A stretch of DNA of 64,000 bases from Merluccius polli (taxonomy: Eukaryota; Chordata; Actinopteri; Gadiformes; Merlucciidae). The position numbers were made by a program, and so were the translations under genes. A model generated the notes under the pieces. That model ran no database searches and was not told where the DNA came from. It saw nothing but the letters and a program-made list of their open reading frames with translations. The stretch is taken from positions 1 through 64,000 of the forward strand of contig JAOPHQ010002020.1 of NCBI GenBank assembly GCA_030340625.1, given 5' to 3'. Positions 1-13,100 of this stretch are shown piece after piece (positions within the stretch are counted from its first letter, which is position 1; each line of letters begins with the position of its first letter).

Positions 1-789
1 ATGATGATGATTGTTATTGTTATTATTACATTTAGAATTACCTTTGGCTTGTAGCATCTGATATATGTAATGTTATTCTTATGCAAGGCTATCTCTTTTG
101 GGGGGGCCGTTCTCAAACTATTCTCCCTCTCATTCTTTTTTCCCCCCCGTTTCTAAAATGTTGAAAAAAATATACCAATGAAATGGCCTCAATTGCTTAT
201 TCCTAAAAAGGGCATTTCTTCTGTTGGGCAAAGCGTTTAGCTCATTCAGTAATTATGAGGCTTCAGGGATTCTTTTTTCCATCTAGTCAGCGTGGCCTCC
301 TGCTGTGGTTACTAGGCAGACTTAAATATAGCCTGTGTGCTCTATACCAATTGCCTGACTTAAAACAATCATATATGACAAACAATATACAAAATCTATT
401 CTTCACCCTAAATCCACATCCATACTAAAAGTATCGAATGTACTGCATTATCTCAAAGAATGCATGTTTGATCTGTTTGTCATGTTCCCTCCTCGCATCC
501 CCAGATCGAAAATAATTTCCTCCAACACATCTTGTGTCTTAAAGTGGATGTCAGGCTCCTGATGCAACATTTAAGTCCTTAGCCCCACTCTCACTCCACG
601 GCTTGTGTTTGGCTATAACTCACTGTATCAGTCTTACCTCTTACTGATCCTACTATGGTGCCTTGTTATTGGGACTTGATTGATTTCTTGTGGATTTGGA
701 GGATAAGTGTATAGATCTTGTAGAGTGATGAGTTTAACGGCTGATATTCTCTTTCTGTGTTCTCTCAGTCTCTCTCTTTGTCTCTCTCT
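1..789. other. mical2 intron, no gene seen
   Basis: AT-rich intronic sequence that begins with a degenerate (ATG)/(TTA) microsatellite. A CT-rich stretch at 745-797 precedes the LINE tail. I see no coding exon with MICAL similarity here. Confidence 0.6.
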
Positions 790-797
790 GTCAAGAT

Positions 798-950
798 TCA
801 AAGATCTTTATTGGCATGGAAAACATACATTTACATTGCCAAAGCACAAGAATATTGTAGTATTGTAGATATTACAAAAATAAATACATTTAAATACATA
901 GAATTAAATGGTGAAAGATACAATAAAAATATAAACAGTTTGTATAGTGA
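798..950 (-). mobile_element. LINE 3' tail fragment (Rex1-like), reversed
   Basis: Read on the minus strand, the segment ends with a CATGCCAATAAAGATCTTTG-type tail, typical of fish Rex/CR1-group LINE 3' ends. It lies between two CT-rich blocks just upstream of exon w1, as if inserted into the pyrimidine tract. No coding part remains. The family name is from memory of similar tails. Confidence 0.5.
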
Positions 951-1001
951 GGTCAAAACTTTGTTTCTCTGTCTCTGTCTCTCTGTCTATGTTTCTGTCA
1001 G

Positions 1002-1157
1002 GTTTTAACAGGACAGAGTTCCGGGGTAAGCTGGCTATTGCGATCACGGCCAACTTCACCAACAGGAACACCAGGGCCGAGGCCAAGGTGGAGGAGATCA
1101 GTGGGGTGGCCTTCATATTTAACCAGAAGTTTTTCCTTGATCTCAAGGACAAGACGG
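1002..1157 (+). CDS. mical2: mical2 exon w1 (FAD monooxygenase)
   Basis: The acceptor follows a long CT tract ending ctgtcag and the donor is gtaggt. The first two bases complete a split Gly codon. The exon encodes FNRTEFRGKLAIAITANF, then NRNTRAEAKVEEISGVAFIF and NQKFFLDLKDKT, a highly conserved part of the MICAL monooxygenase domain. A LINE tail lies directly upstream of the acceptor tract. Confidence 0.95.
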
Positions 1158-4100
1158 GTAGGTGTCATGTATACCGATGATATGTGGTGCAAAGGCCAAT
1201 CCATTAAAGGACCTTTGAGAAATGACTCGGCTGATGTCTTACTGGTTTGTTTTTGCTGTGTGTTTTGACTGTCTCATGGTTCTCATGAATTTGTTTGACT
1301 ACTGGCCATTGCTATAGAGCCGAATGCATGAGAACCATGACACTCAATCAAAACACAATTGAAGCAAAACAAAGTGGGGTGAGCAAACAATGCTGATTGC
1401 AGCTTTAATAGCCTTTTTGTTTTATTAACACAATTTCAAAAATAATTCTAAAATTATTTGTGTGTGTATGTGTGTGAACATGTTCAACTCAAATTCCTTT
1501 TCTATGAATCTAACCCTCACATTTGTCATCTGTTGCAGGTATTGACCTGGAGAACATTGTTTATTACAAAGACAAGACGCATTACTTTGTCATGACAGCC
1601 AAGAAGCAGAGCCTATTGGACAAGGGGGTTCTGATTCATGTAAGCTGACGTTGTTTAGGTTGTCTGGCGCCAGTGGAATGGGGAGACATGTAAGGCAACG
1701 CGTAGTGCAGTGCAGCCACTGAATAATGCAGAATGAAACTGTTATAATGCAGGACGAGTGAACCCAAACGCAGAACACAGGGAGGCAGAGACGGGATGAA
1801 AGATAGGGGATTTATTAGTGCGGGAAATAGCAACAGGGGGAGGGCAGGTGGACAGGCGGTGGGTCGGCAACAGGCGGGTAGTCGGACAGGCGATGGATCG
1901 GCAACAGGCGGGTAGTCGGACAGGCGGTGGGTCGGCAACAGGCGGGTAGTCGGACAGGCGATGGGTCGGCAACAGGCGGGTAGTCGGACAGGCGATGGGT
2001 CGGCAACAGGCGGGTAGTCGGACAGGCGATGGGTCGGCAACAGGCGGGTACTCGGGCAGGCGATGGGTCGGCAACGGGCTAGATAGATAGATAGATAGAT
2101 AGCCCTAGGCTAGGCTATTATTTTTAGCATATATTTTTTGGCTTTTATTGGCTTTATTATAGTGACAGCTGAAGACAGACAGGAAAGGGTGGCAGAGAGA
2201 GGGGATGACACGCAGCAAGGCCTCAGCCTCTATACATGGGTCGCCAGCTCCACCCACTGAGCTATCCGCGTGCCCAGGTAGGCGATGTTAATGTGAGACC
2301 TGAGCCTGCTTTGCCTGGCAAAGATCCTCAATTCTTGGCTCAATGTCTGATAAACATAGCCTCAAATCATTCTCTATTTGTGCACGATTGCGGTATTTCG
2401 TTTTGAGTGCAGTCATTTTTGAGAATCCTGCCTCACACAAATATGTCGACGCGAAAGGGAGGAGAATCTTCAAGGCGACGTCACAGATTTGAGGGTATTC
2501 CCGCATCAATGCCGCCCAGAATGACGAAAGAGGGCAGGAGGTAGAGTTCCTTCAGCCTACTGTCACTCTTCAGCTCAATAAGCTGTTCCTGCATATCGAT
2601 TGACAGCTTGTTTGCTGTGCACACGAATGGATCTCGAACCCACGCAAAAGAGCGATAATCCTCTTTAAAGTATGTCGCAAATTGTTTTTTCATTTCTGAC
2701 AGGTGCTCAGACGCTGATTGGAATAGAGAGGAGAAATCGTGTGACGTGCCTGCATCAGTGATAAAGTCTGCAAGGCTGGGGAACATGTCGAAGTTCCCTC
2801 GACTGATGCGGCCATGCCAGAGGTCAAGTTTTTTTGTGAAGGCGTCCACTCTGTCTGCCAGGAGCAAAATATTAGTTTCGCGGCCTTGCAAAGACAGGTT
2901 GAGGCCATTCAAGCGGTCAAATATATCGACCAAATAGGACAGAGACGCAAGCCACATAGTGTCATCCAGATGCTTCGCCAGATCTGATTTGATTTCTGTC
3001 AAAAAAACACTTCACCTCCTCTCACAGCTCATACAACCGCTGTAACACCCGCCCCCCGGAGAGCCAGCGAACTTCAGTGTGCAGAAGCAGCTGTTCGTGC
3101 CCTGACCCCATCTCCTGGCAGAGGACCCCAAACAAGCGAGAGTTTAGCGACCGTGATTTAATGAGATTTATCATTTTCACGGCTTGGTTCAGCACGGCGT
3201 CAAAGAAAACCGGCATTTTTTTAGCAGCTAGTGCTTCGCGATGGACCATGCAATGTGTCCATTTCACAAGTGGAGCTACTTCCTGAACGCGAGCAGCTAG
3301 ACCACGCTCACGGCCTGTCATTGCCCGCGCACTATCCGTGCATAGGCCAACGCATCAGTCCCAAGCCAAACCATTTTCACGGATAAAAATATCAAGGACA
3401 TTGAAGATGGCTTCTCCTGTAGTGTGCGACTGAAGAGGCCGGCAAAACAGGACATCCTCCTCAATCGCCTTGTCCCGCAGATACCTGACATAGGTGAGGA
3501 GCTGTGCCTGCCCAGCAATATCAGTGGATTCGTCCAGCTGCAGTGCGTAGTAAGGACTCTTTTTTATGAACTCTATCAGTTGCTCTCTGATATCATTAGA
3601 CATGTCTGAAATTCTCCTAGCGACTGTGTCATTGGACAGTGGTACTGTACCGAGTTTGGCTGCTGCACTATCTCCGATAATTATTCTGCACATGTCTTGC
3701 GCGGCCGGCAAAACGAGAGTCTCGGCAATTGTATGCGGTTTACCCAGTTTAGCTATTCTTTTGGCCACTACATACGATGCCTCCAAACACTGTTTAGACA
3801 CAGTGCTGTGCACCGAAATGGTTGCCTGTTGCTGATGGAGGCCATCAAGCTTTCTTTTAAAATATTCAGCCGGTTTGTCCGTAATGCCAGCATGCTTTGT
3901 TTCGAGGTGCCTTTTTAATTTGCAGGGCTTCATGCTGTCGTTTGCCAGCACCTCCGCACAGTGGCGCCGCCAGGGTTCAATTTCAAAGTACGCACAGGAA
4001 CGGCAAATACAACAAATGGAAAAATACTAATCTAATGTTTTCAGTATTAGTGAAATAACAGATTAAAATGTCCATTAATCTACTGAGACTGTTGTTATTC

Positions 4101-7100
4101 TGACATGAGTTATATGGCTGTTGTGTGGAAAACTATAGGCTACTGTGGTTAATAATCGCGGTGCAGACGAGTGAGTTTGGAGCTAAGGAGAGTAGAGAAA
4201 AAAGAAAGCGAGATGACGCGAAAAAAAAATTCCTCCGGTATTTTCCGCTGCTTCCCACATATGACTCTAGCTGGGGGTACCCACCCTCTGGGGGGCTTGA
4301 ATCTGGACTGTATGGCTTTCAGTTTAACGGAATCGGATGTCGTTTTGAGTTCATCAGCCTTAACACAGCCAAGGTCATCTTCATATGCAGCAGCACTGAC
4401 CACCCTTTGCTGCTGCCGTGTGTTCTCGGCGGGCTCGGGGCTTGGACCCTCACTGACAGCGGCTGCAACCGCCAAAGAGGCAGAAGAGCTAGAAGCATAG
4501 CTAGCTACCTCGTCTTCACGTCCTGCCTGACTGCTGGTAGCACCTTCATTATCGCTGCTCTGCTGCGTGTTTGTGATCGTGGGTTTGGATCTCTTTTTTT
4601 CAAATGCCTGGAAAAGGCTCAACTGTCTTTTTGACATTTCTATAGGCTGGACCGGGCGTAATCATCACATAGCTTAGTGTAAATATCATAGACTGTAGGT
4701 AGCTAAATATGCGCCAGAAATCAAAAAGTGACAGATGAATGACGTAAACGACAATCATTGGCTTTTACGTTAGGCCTCCAGTGATTGGTTAACAATCAAC
4801 GAGCTCAGCACGTTTAGCCTGTTACAAACAAGCATCTTTGTCACACCCTCATCACACCCCCTCAAAATAAATAAAATTGCTTCTTTTTTTTTTCACAATT
4901 GCTTTTTTTTTTTTTTTTCACCAAAAAAAATTGTACGCACAGTGCGTACAGGATTCCGGCTGGCGGCGCCAGTGCCTCCGCACACACGACACACTGAGGT
5001 CTCAGATCAGCCGTGACTGTAAACCCAAACTGCAGGTATGCTTCATCGTACCTTCGAAGCTTTTTTGCAGCTGGTGGTGCGTCGGTTGCCTTGTTGGTCC
5101 TCACTAGAAATCTCTCCATTTTTGTTTGGTTTTGAAATAATTTGGATGTGGATTAGTTGTGTTTACAATAAAGTTTATCCTGTGATGTAACGTTGTGTGC
5201 GTGTGTGTGGCTATGTTGAGAGACTAGTATCAGGGGCTGATCAGTCGGGACTTAGGCACGATCTTTAATATAACAAGTATATAAAAACGAATAAGACTTA
5301 ACAATTGTAGTCTTTTGTGAGTGAGTGAGTGTGTGTGTGTGTGTGTTTTAGTCGCGTGGGTGTTGCAACACAGTGAAAAAGACAGAGGGGTAGTTAGCTA
5401 CCTTAGCTAGCACTGCCTAGCAGTTTAAAAAAAATAAACATAAAAAACATAAATGGGGAGATGGGGATGGGGATCGCCTTTAAAAAGACTGTTTGTGGTA
5501 TTAGTCTTTAAAAAGACTGTTTGGGTGTTACCAGTCTTGTATAAAGTACTTGAAAGCGATACTTGAGTCAAAGTACAAGTATCTTACCAGAAAATGACTT
5601 TGGTAGAAGTAAAAGTCACCTTTTAGAATATTACTTGAGTAAAAGTCTGAAAGTACCTGACATTTACTGTACTTAAGTACCAAAAGTAATTTTCTGATAT
5701 AAAATGTACTTAAGTATTAGAAGTAAAAGTAAAAGTATTTAAACAAAGTGAGCAGTTAGAATTTTGATTATGAAATGTATTTTGGCTCCTGTAATATCCA
5801 GGTACAGTACAGGGGAGAGGCTTCAACTTGTTCAACATTAAAATTAAATAAATAACAATAAATATAAGTCGTACACATAAGACAACACTGGACTGATGTT
5901 AACCTGATGAAGACAATACTCAGATTAACACTGCCATGTAAACAGCATTCCCATAGTGGGAGTAATCAATACTGAATGAAGACATGTGGAGTATTTCAGT
6001 CTTATTGGCATTATTGTAGACATGTAAACACCTTAATCACACTGTGACGTCCTATCAGAGTATTGTAGGGTGACCATTTATGAGTTGTTGAAAAGGAGGA
6101 CACCTCAGCCCGGGGGGGGGGGGGGGGGGGGTGCGCGCCTCGGATCTACGGCCGACGGGGGGGGGCGCGCAATAGTAACACACCGCGGACCTACGACCGG
6201 CGGGCGGACCTATGACCGGCGGGGTTGTCTCAAAAAGGAGGACAAATACGCGTCCGGCTTGATGCTGCGCCGGACGCCGGACAGGGCTTTGAAAAACCGG
6301 ACAGTCGGACGAATGGCCGCCCTAGAGTATTGGCAGCATGCCGGTGTAGCCGTGGCGTTTAGACACACACACGCACAAAAACCACTTCGTCTGGGAAAAG
6401 ACATGTCGCCATGGCAACAGTAAACAACAGCCACTTTCAGTTTGGGTTAAAATACCGGTTGATGTCGCCACTGTTAATCTCGTCATTTGTGACCGGAGAA
6501 TTAGCAGAACCTGCCGCAGCTGCAGGTGCTTCCGTGATTGGCCAAAGCAGATCTTCTTCTTCGTCGCGCGCGGTGTTTTTTTTTTCTTCGCGCTTGGAGG
6601 TTGATAAACAGGAAGTAGGTCACCAACTCGATTTTTATTTTGTAGTAACGAGTAACGAAGATGGTTATGGGAAATGTATCGGAGTAAAAGTACACATTTT
6701 AGTGAGGAAATGTAGTGGAGTAAAAGTAAAAGTTGTCAGAAATATAAATAACGAAGTAAAGTACAGATACGTGAAAATTCTACTTAAGTACAGTAACAAA
6801 GTATTTGTACTTCGTTACATTACAACACTGGGTGTTACCTAAGTAAATCGATAGAGAGAGATAGAACAGATAGAATAGGTAGAGCTGGCACAAGCGAACT
6901 TGGCAAGAGACTAGAGTAGAATGAACAGAGCTTTGACGCGCAGTGTTGTATATTTTGTGAGAGTGCAGAGTGAGTGAAGAAACATTTAAATTTAAACCCC
7001 GCTCTGTAAGCCAGGGCGGGAACGGCGGTGGCCATGCGCATGCGCGATTCATTTGCAGCCTCGACGCGGAGTGGTGTGGGTCTCCTCTCTGCTCTGACTG

Positions 7101-10100
7101 CAGGCTGGGACTGCTGCGCGAGACTGACCGCCTGTGAGTGCTTTTAGACGGGGGAGGGGCTCACGGCAGCATGCTGCTCGTTGAGCACATTAACTGCAGA
7201 GCGATACGTGCTTTTCACGTCAGTCTCCAAACACCACAAAAGTCTCCAATAACATAATATTATAGGGGGGGGGGGGGATATTATATGTTATATATAATTC
7301 CCCCCCCCCCCCCCCCCCGTTGGTCCGGGCTGTATTGCGATCGTGCGCGCCCCTGCCATCGGTCGTAGGTCCGGGGTGGATTACGATCGCGCTCGCGCAC
7401 CCCCCGCCCCTGAACCGCCACTGCTACTCGCGCCCCCCCGGGAGAGTGTCCGCGCCCCCCCAGGGGGGCGCGCCCCACCGGTTGAGAACCACTGGGCAAC
7501 AGGGTACAGGAACAGACGGGTAGTCAGGCAGGCAGGGGTCGGCAACAGGGTACAGGAACAGGCAGGTAGTCAGGCAGGCAGGGGTCGGCAACAGGGTACA
7601 GGAACAGGCGGGTAGTCAGGCAGGCAGGGGTCGGCAACAGGGTACAGGAACAGGCGGGTAGTCAGGCAGGTGGGGTTCGGCAATAATCGGGTAATAAATC
7701 AAAGGACAGAGTTAGGTAACCAAAAAGCACGAGCTGGCAGGAGATCCCCGGCTTAAATAGGGAAACAGGTGATTAGTAATTGGGAACAGGTGTGTTTAGG
7801 AAAATTAGTGGTTAGTGGCGACAAGCGTCCCCTAGATGGGGGTGTTGGACCGTGTAGCAGGGCGTAGTGTAACAGTACCCCCCCCTCTACGGACGCCTCT
7901 CGGCGGACGCTCAACAACGGATGGTTGGTTGTCCCTGACCGGGATGGGTGGAGGGGGCCTGGAGGCGGGAACTCTGTCGCAGGATACTTCGGGTGGGAGG
8001 GGCGGGTGATCCCGGTGAAAGTCCCGAATGAGGGAGGAATCCAAAATCCGATTGTGGGGGACCCAGGAAAGATCCTCAGGCCCGTACCCCTCCCAATCGA
8101 CGAGGTATTGGTGTCCCCGACCGCGACGCCGCACGTCCAGGAGACGATGTACTGTCCACACTGGGTGATTGTCAATGACCCTGGGAGGAGGTGGAGGCGG
8201 AACGGTGGGAGACAACGGGCTGGTGGAGACGGGTTTGATCTGGGAGACATGGAAGGTCGGATGCACACGGAGGGATGGAGGAAGTCGTAGGCGCACGGCA
8301 CGGGTTGATTATCGTCAAAATCTGAGGGGCAGGCAGGCGATGTTTATTAGCCTGTACTTGAGAGCGTGAGGATGCGTGGATTAATGCCGCGCGTGTGCAT
8401 GTCCAAATGCACCGGCACCTGCGCAGATGGGTCTGGACAGACGGGACCACTATTTCCTCCTCCAATTCTGGGAACAAGGGTGGTTGGTATCATAGTGAGG
8501 CCATAAAAGGAGACAGCCCTGTGGAAGCATTGACCAAGGTGTTACTTGCATACTCCACCCAGGGAAGCTGAGAACTCCATGAAGTGGGACTGGCGTAGGT
8601 GACGCAGCGGAGTGCTGCTTCCATCTGTTGATTCGCCCTTTCCGATTGGCCATTGGACTGGGGATGGAACCCTGAGGAAAGGCTGGATGTGGCCCCAAGA
8701 GCCCCGCAAAACGCACGCCACACCTGGGACGTGAACTGAGGTCCTCTGTCAGAGACAATATCTGTAGGGATGCCATGTAAACGGAAAACGTGTTTCACCA
8801 GAAGGTCCGCGGTCTCTCTTGAGGATGGGAGCTTGGGGAGAGCAATGAAATGCGCGACTTTCGAGAAACGGTCGATCACCGTGAGAATGGTGGTGTTGCC
8901 CTCGGACGGAGGCAGGCCGGTAACGAAGTCCAAGGCAATGTGTGACCACGGCCGGCTAGGGATGGGTAGGGGTCGCAGTAGACCGGAGCGGGGACGAGTC
9001 GAGGTTTTGTTCCGGGCGCATGTTGCGCACGCCGCAATAAAGGACCGAACGTCCGCGTCCATAGTGGACCACCAGAAACGCCGGCGGATGAAGTCCAGTG
9101 TGCGGCTGATCCCTGGGTGACAGGTGAGCCTGGAAGAATGGGCCCAGACCAGTACCTTGGACCGCACCGCGTCTGGAACGAACAACCGGTTGGGTGGACC
9201 CGTACCGGGATCCAGCTGCTGCCTCTGCGCCAGGCGTATCGCGGACTCCACCTCCCAGGTGAGAGTGGCGAGAATACAGGTTGGTGGCAGGATGTTCTCG
9301 GGACCAGTACTGGGGTTCTCGGGGGAATACAGGCAGGACAGGGCATCCGGCTTGACATTCTGGGAGCCGGGACGATAGGTGAGGGAGAAGTTAAATCGTC
9401 CAAAGAATAGAGCCCACCCGGCCTGTCGCGAGCTCAGTCTCTTGGCAGACTGTATATAGGCCAGGTTACGGTGATCCGTCCATACGATAAACGGATGCTC
9501 CGCCCCCTCTAGCCAATGCCGCCACTCCTCCAGAGCAAGCTTGACAGCTAGTAGTTCGCGGTTGCCGACGTCATAGTTACGCTCCGGAGGAGATAACCGG
9601 CGGGAGAAAAAGGCACAGGGGTGTAGCTTATGGTCGGAGGAGGAGCGTTGAGAGAGTACCGCACCCACTCCGGTGTCAGGAAGCGTCGGCCTCCACCACA
9701 AACTGAAGAGAAGGATCCGGTTGGACAAGGATAGGAGCGGATATGAATCACTTCTTGAGATCCTGAAATGCGGTCTCCGCCCTTGGCGTCCATGCGTAAA
9801 CACTGGAGGTCAAGGACGTAAGGGGTGCCACGACTTGACTATACCCTCTAATAAATCGCCGGTAGAAATTAGCGAAACCTAGGAACTGTTGTAATCTCTT
9901 GCGGGTTGGGGGAGAGGGCCACTTGACCACCGCAGAGACCTTGGCGGGGTCCATCTCGATCTGGCCCTGGCTGATGATGTAGCCTAGGAACGAGATGGAC
10001 AGGACGTGGAATTCGCACTTCTCCGCTTTGACGTACAGTCTGTTCTCTAATAAACGTTGCAACACCTGCCGGACGTGAATTCGATGCTCCTCTACCGTTT

Positions 10101-13100
10101 TAGAAAAAATCAAGATGTCATCAAGATATACAAAGACAGAACGGTTCAACATGTCCCGGAGCACGTCATTCACCAGGGACTGGAAAACCGCGGGGGCGTT
10201 GGTGAGCCCGAAGGGCATAACTAAATATTCAAAGTGACCCAGTGGTGTGTTGAAAGCGGTCTTCCATTCGTCGCCCTCCCGGATGCGGACCAAATGGTAT
10301 GCGTTGCGCAAGTCTAGCTTGGAAAAGACCACGGCTCCGTGGAGGGGAACAAAGGCGGAACTAATGAGGGGTAGAGGATACTTATTCTTTACCGTTATAC
10401 TATTAAGTCCACGATAGTCAATACAGGGCCGAAGTGATTGGTCCTTCTTAGACACAAAGAAAAACCCCGCCCCTACTGGCGACGAAGACGGGCGGATGAT
10501 TCCGGCGGCGAGGGACTCTCCGATGTAGTTCTCCATGGATTCCCGTTCCGGACGGGAGAGATTGAACAGCCGGCTACTAGGGAGAGGTGACCCGGGGAGA
10601 AGTCATATGGGCGGTGGGGGGGCAAGGACAGGGCATGGGCCTTACTGAACACCATTCCTAAGTCGTGATACTCCTTCGGGACGGATGACAAATCATTTTG
10701 TGCAGAAACAGAACCGAGCTCCGACGCCCGAGGGGACTGGGCGGAGCGCAAGCAGTGAGAAAGGCAGTGTGTGCTCCATGAAATGACTCATCCCATTACC
10801 CAATCAATTTGCGGATTGTGAATCCTCAACCACGGAAAGCCCAGCACGACAGGTGAAAGAGGGGAAGAAATGACGAGAAGTGATATGGACTCATGGTGGT
10901 TCCCCGAAATGAGCAGGTTGACCGGCAAGGTACGACGCTCCACCCGAGCGATGGGCCTTCCATCGAGTGCCTGGGTCTCAATCGGAGAACTCAGAGGGAC
11001 GGTGTCGATACCCATTTGACGGACCAGCTCCCGGTCGATGAAACTCTTGTCCGCTCCAGAGTCCAGGAGTATGGTCAGTGGAGACGTCTGGTCCTGCCAC
11101 AGGAGGGTGGCACACAGTAGGGGACGGGAAACCGAGGGGTCCAGAGCACAACTCACCAGTATCCCCCGGGTTACTGGTGAGCCTGCCCTTTTCCCGAACG
11201 CGATGGACATCCCGACAGGAAGTGGCCTGTCTGGCCACAATAAAGACAGGCTCGGGCAAGAATCCGGCGCTCCCTCTCCTCGGGGGAGAGGTGCGTGCGT
11301 CCTATCTACATTGCCTCAGACTCAAAGGCAGGTCTCCGCTCTTGACGCGGAGGAAAAGAAGCCGGAAAAGGAGGCCGAGATGCCGCTGGTGGCATGGAAA
11401 AAGGGGTTGGAGCAGAGCGACTAGCCCTCTCTCTGCGGCGTTCTCTCAGGCGATTATCCATCCTGATGGCGAGAGCGATCAGGTGCTCAAGATCAGAGGA
11501 CTCTTCCCTTGTGGTTAACTCGTCCTTTATATCACTACCCAATGCGTTCAAGAACACCCCCTGCAGCGCCTCCTCGTTCCACCCGCTCTCAACTGCAAGG
11601 GTTCGAAACTCAACCGCGAAGGCGGCAACACTGCGTGAACATTGCTTGAGCAGCAGAAGACGTTGCGACGCCTCTCTACCTCGGACCGGATGGTCGAACA
11701 CCCTCCGCATCTCTTCGGTGAACATCGAGTAGTCCGAACAGGCCGCGGAGCCGCGCTCCCAAACGGCCGTTGCCCAGGTAAGAGCCTCTCCCCGCAACGA
11801 ACCGATCAGATACGCGATCCGAGCCTTGTCAGTGGTGTATGTCTGGGGCTGCAGCTCGAACACCAGGGAGCATTGTAAAAGAAAAGACCGGCATTGTACC
11901 AGGTCTCACCCGTAGGGTTCGGGGGCAGGAATAAACGGTTCTCGGAAAGAGACCGGAGGACTAGGAACGGGGACGGCTGGTGCCGGGGTAACAGGGAGTC
12001 GGGAGGCGATACTTAGAGATAACTCACGTAGAGAGCTGGTTATCTCCTGTAGAGCCTGGTCGTGTTGACCCAGTTGAGCCTGTTGGTGGGAGATCGCCCG
12101 GCGGAAAGCCTCTGTGTCTGCTGGGTCCATGTTGGCCAGCTCGTTCTGTTATAATGCAGGACGAGTGAACCCAATCGCAGAACACAGGGAGGCAGAGACG
12201 GGATGAAAGATAGGGGATTTATTAGTGCGGGAAATAGCAACAGGGGGAGGGCAGGTGGACAGGCGGTGGGTCGGCAACAGGCGGGTAGTCCGACAGGCGA
12301 TGGGTCGGCAACAGGCGGGTAGTCGGACAGGCGGTGGGTCGGCAACAGGCGGGTAGTCGGACAGGCGATGGGTCGGCAACAGGCGGGTAGTCGGACAGGC
12401 GATGGGTCGGCAACAGGCGGGTAGTCGGACAGGCGATGGGTCGGCAACAGGCGGGTACTCGGGCAGGCGATGGGTCGGCAACGGGCAGGTAGTCGGACAG
12501 GCGATGCGTCGGCAACGAGCAGGTAGTTGGACAGGCGATGGGTCGGCAACGGGCGGGTGTTGGGCCGTGTAGCAGGGCGTAGTGTAACAGAAACCTCATA
12601 ATAAAACACAACAGGCTCTATAGGTGTCTATGTGTGAAGAGGATATGTTGAACAATTTGGCCAACATATTCATTGCAAAGAAGTTATCGAGTTGAACAGA
12701 TTTTCTTACTGGGACTCTATTTCATAGAATTATGAAATCAGGCACCCAATGTTGTCCTTGAGCTCTCCAATGGTCATGCTTTGCTTGAGTAACAAACTAG
12801 GATCAAATGCTTCAGAAGATTACATAGTAAAGATCATGTTGCCTATATCTTCCTATATTATCTATTTTACATTTGCTTACATTTTCAATTTTAAAATGAC
12901 AATTACAATTTAAAAAAAAAACACAATCTCGTTCGATGATTTCCTCTTTCCATCTCAAAGTTCGATGGGAAGAGGAAATGACTCAAAAGACATACTATCC
13001 TGGTCTAAACTCTGGAAGTTCTCTGCCACCGACTCCACTTGCCCTTTCTGTTTGAACAGGATTATGTCGACACCCAGAATCTGCTGTGCAGCAACAACGT

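Larger units (their letters stand above)
2288..5119 (-). pseudogene. ZBED5/SCAND3-like hAT transposase, interrupted
   Basis: The N-terminus MERFLVRTNKATDAPPAAKK leads to the BED finger start RPQCVVCAEAL, which is split by a nested element (3959-4974). It resumes as LANDSMKPCKLKRHLETKHA. Downstream are the hAT core (LQLDESTDIAGQAQLLTYVR), ARAMTGRERGLAAR, VHREALAAKKMP, and the hATC dimerisation end (LLPFASTYLCEAGFSKMTAL). Premature stops occur where CGA has become TGA (3342, 3024), with frameshifts near 3005 and 2500. It is defective. Confidence 0.92.
2078..7494 (-). mobile_element. hAT element with ZBED/SCAND3-like transposase, nested in gypsy LTR
   Basis: A hAT-type DNA transposon inserted into the gypsy 3'LTR minisatellite. 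The right end, read inward, is CAGTGGTTCTCAACCGGTGG, a typical hAT terminus. The left end is not recognisable, as it is replaced by a GATA microsatellite and a SINE. Flanks ggcaacgg (2070-2077) and ggcaacag (7495-7502) could be a degenerate 8-bp TSD, but the target is itself repetitive. The transposase runs on the minus strand from about 5119 to 2288. Confidence 0.75.
1740..12589 (-). mobile_element. Ty3/gypsy chromodomain retrotransposon, nested host of other elements
   Basis: A full-length but broken LTR element lies in the mical2 intron between w2 and w3. The ends are TGTTATAATG at 1740 and ...GTGTAACA at 12589, flanked by a 5-bp TSD gaaac (1735-1739 and 12590-12594). The minus-strand order is 5'LTR, Gag with CCHC knuckle, protease, RT, RNase H, integrase, chromodomain, polypurine tract, 3'LTR. 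This is the usual gypsy/chromovirus order. Frameshifts interrupt gag and the integrase-chromodomain junction. The 3'LTR is split by about 5.4 kb of later insertions. About 5.4 kb of this interval is retroelement sequence. Confidence 0.93.

Noticed and set aside
503..582. Possible extra mical2 exon starting IENNFLQHILCLKVDVRL after a cccag
   Set aside because: No convincing similarity to the MICAL monooxygenase region expected here, and a stop follows soon after with no good donor.
1636..2074. Minus-strand Pro/Arg/Cys-rich frames with VADPSPVRLPACCRP repeats
   Set aside because: Translation of the gypsy LTR minisatellite. It repeats at 12040-12611 and has no protein-like composition.
7281..7615. 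GC-rich frames on both strands
   Set aside because: Low-complexity C/G runs and minisatellite inside hAT/gypsy repeats; no domain.
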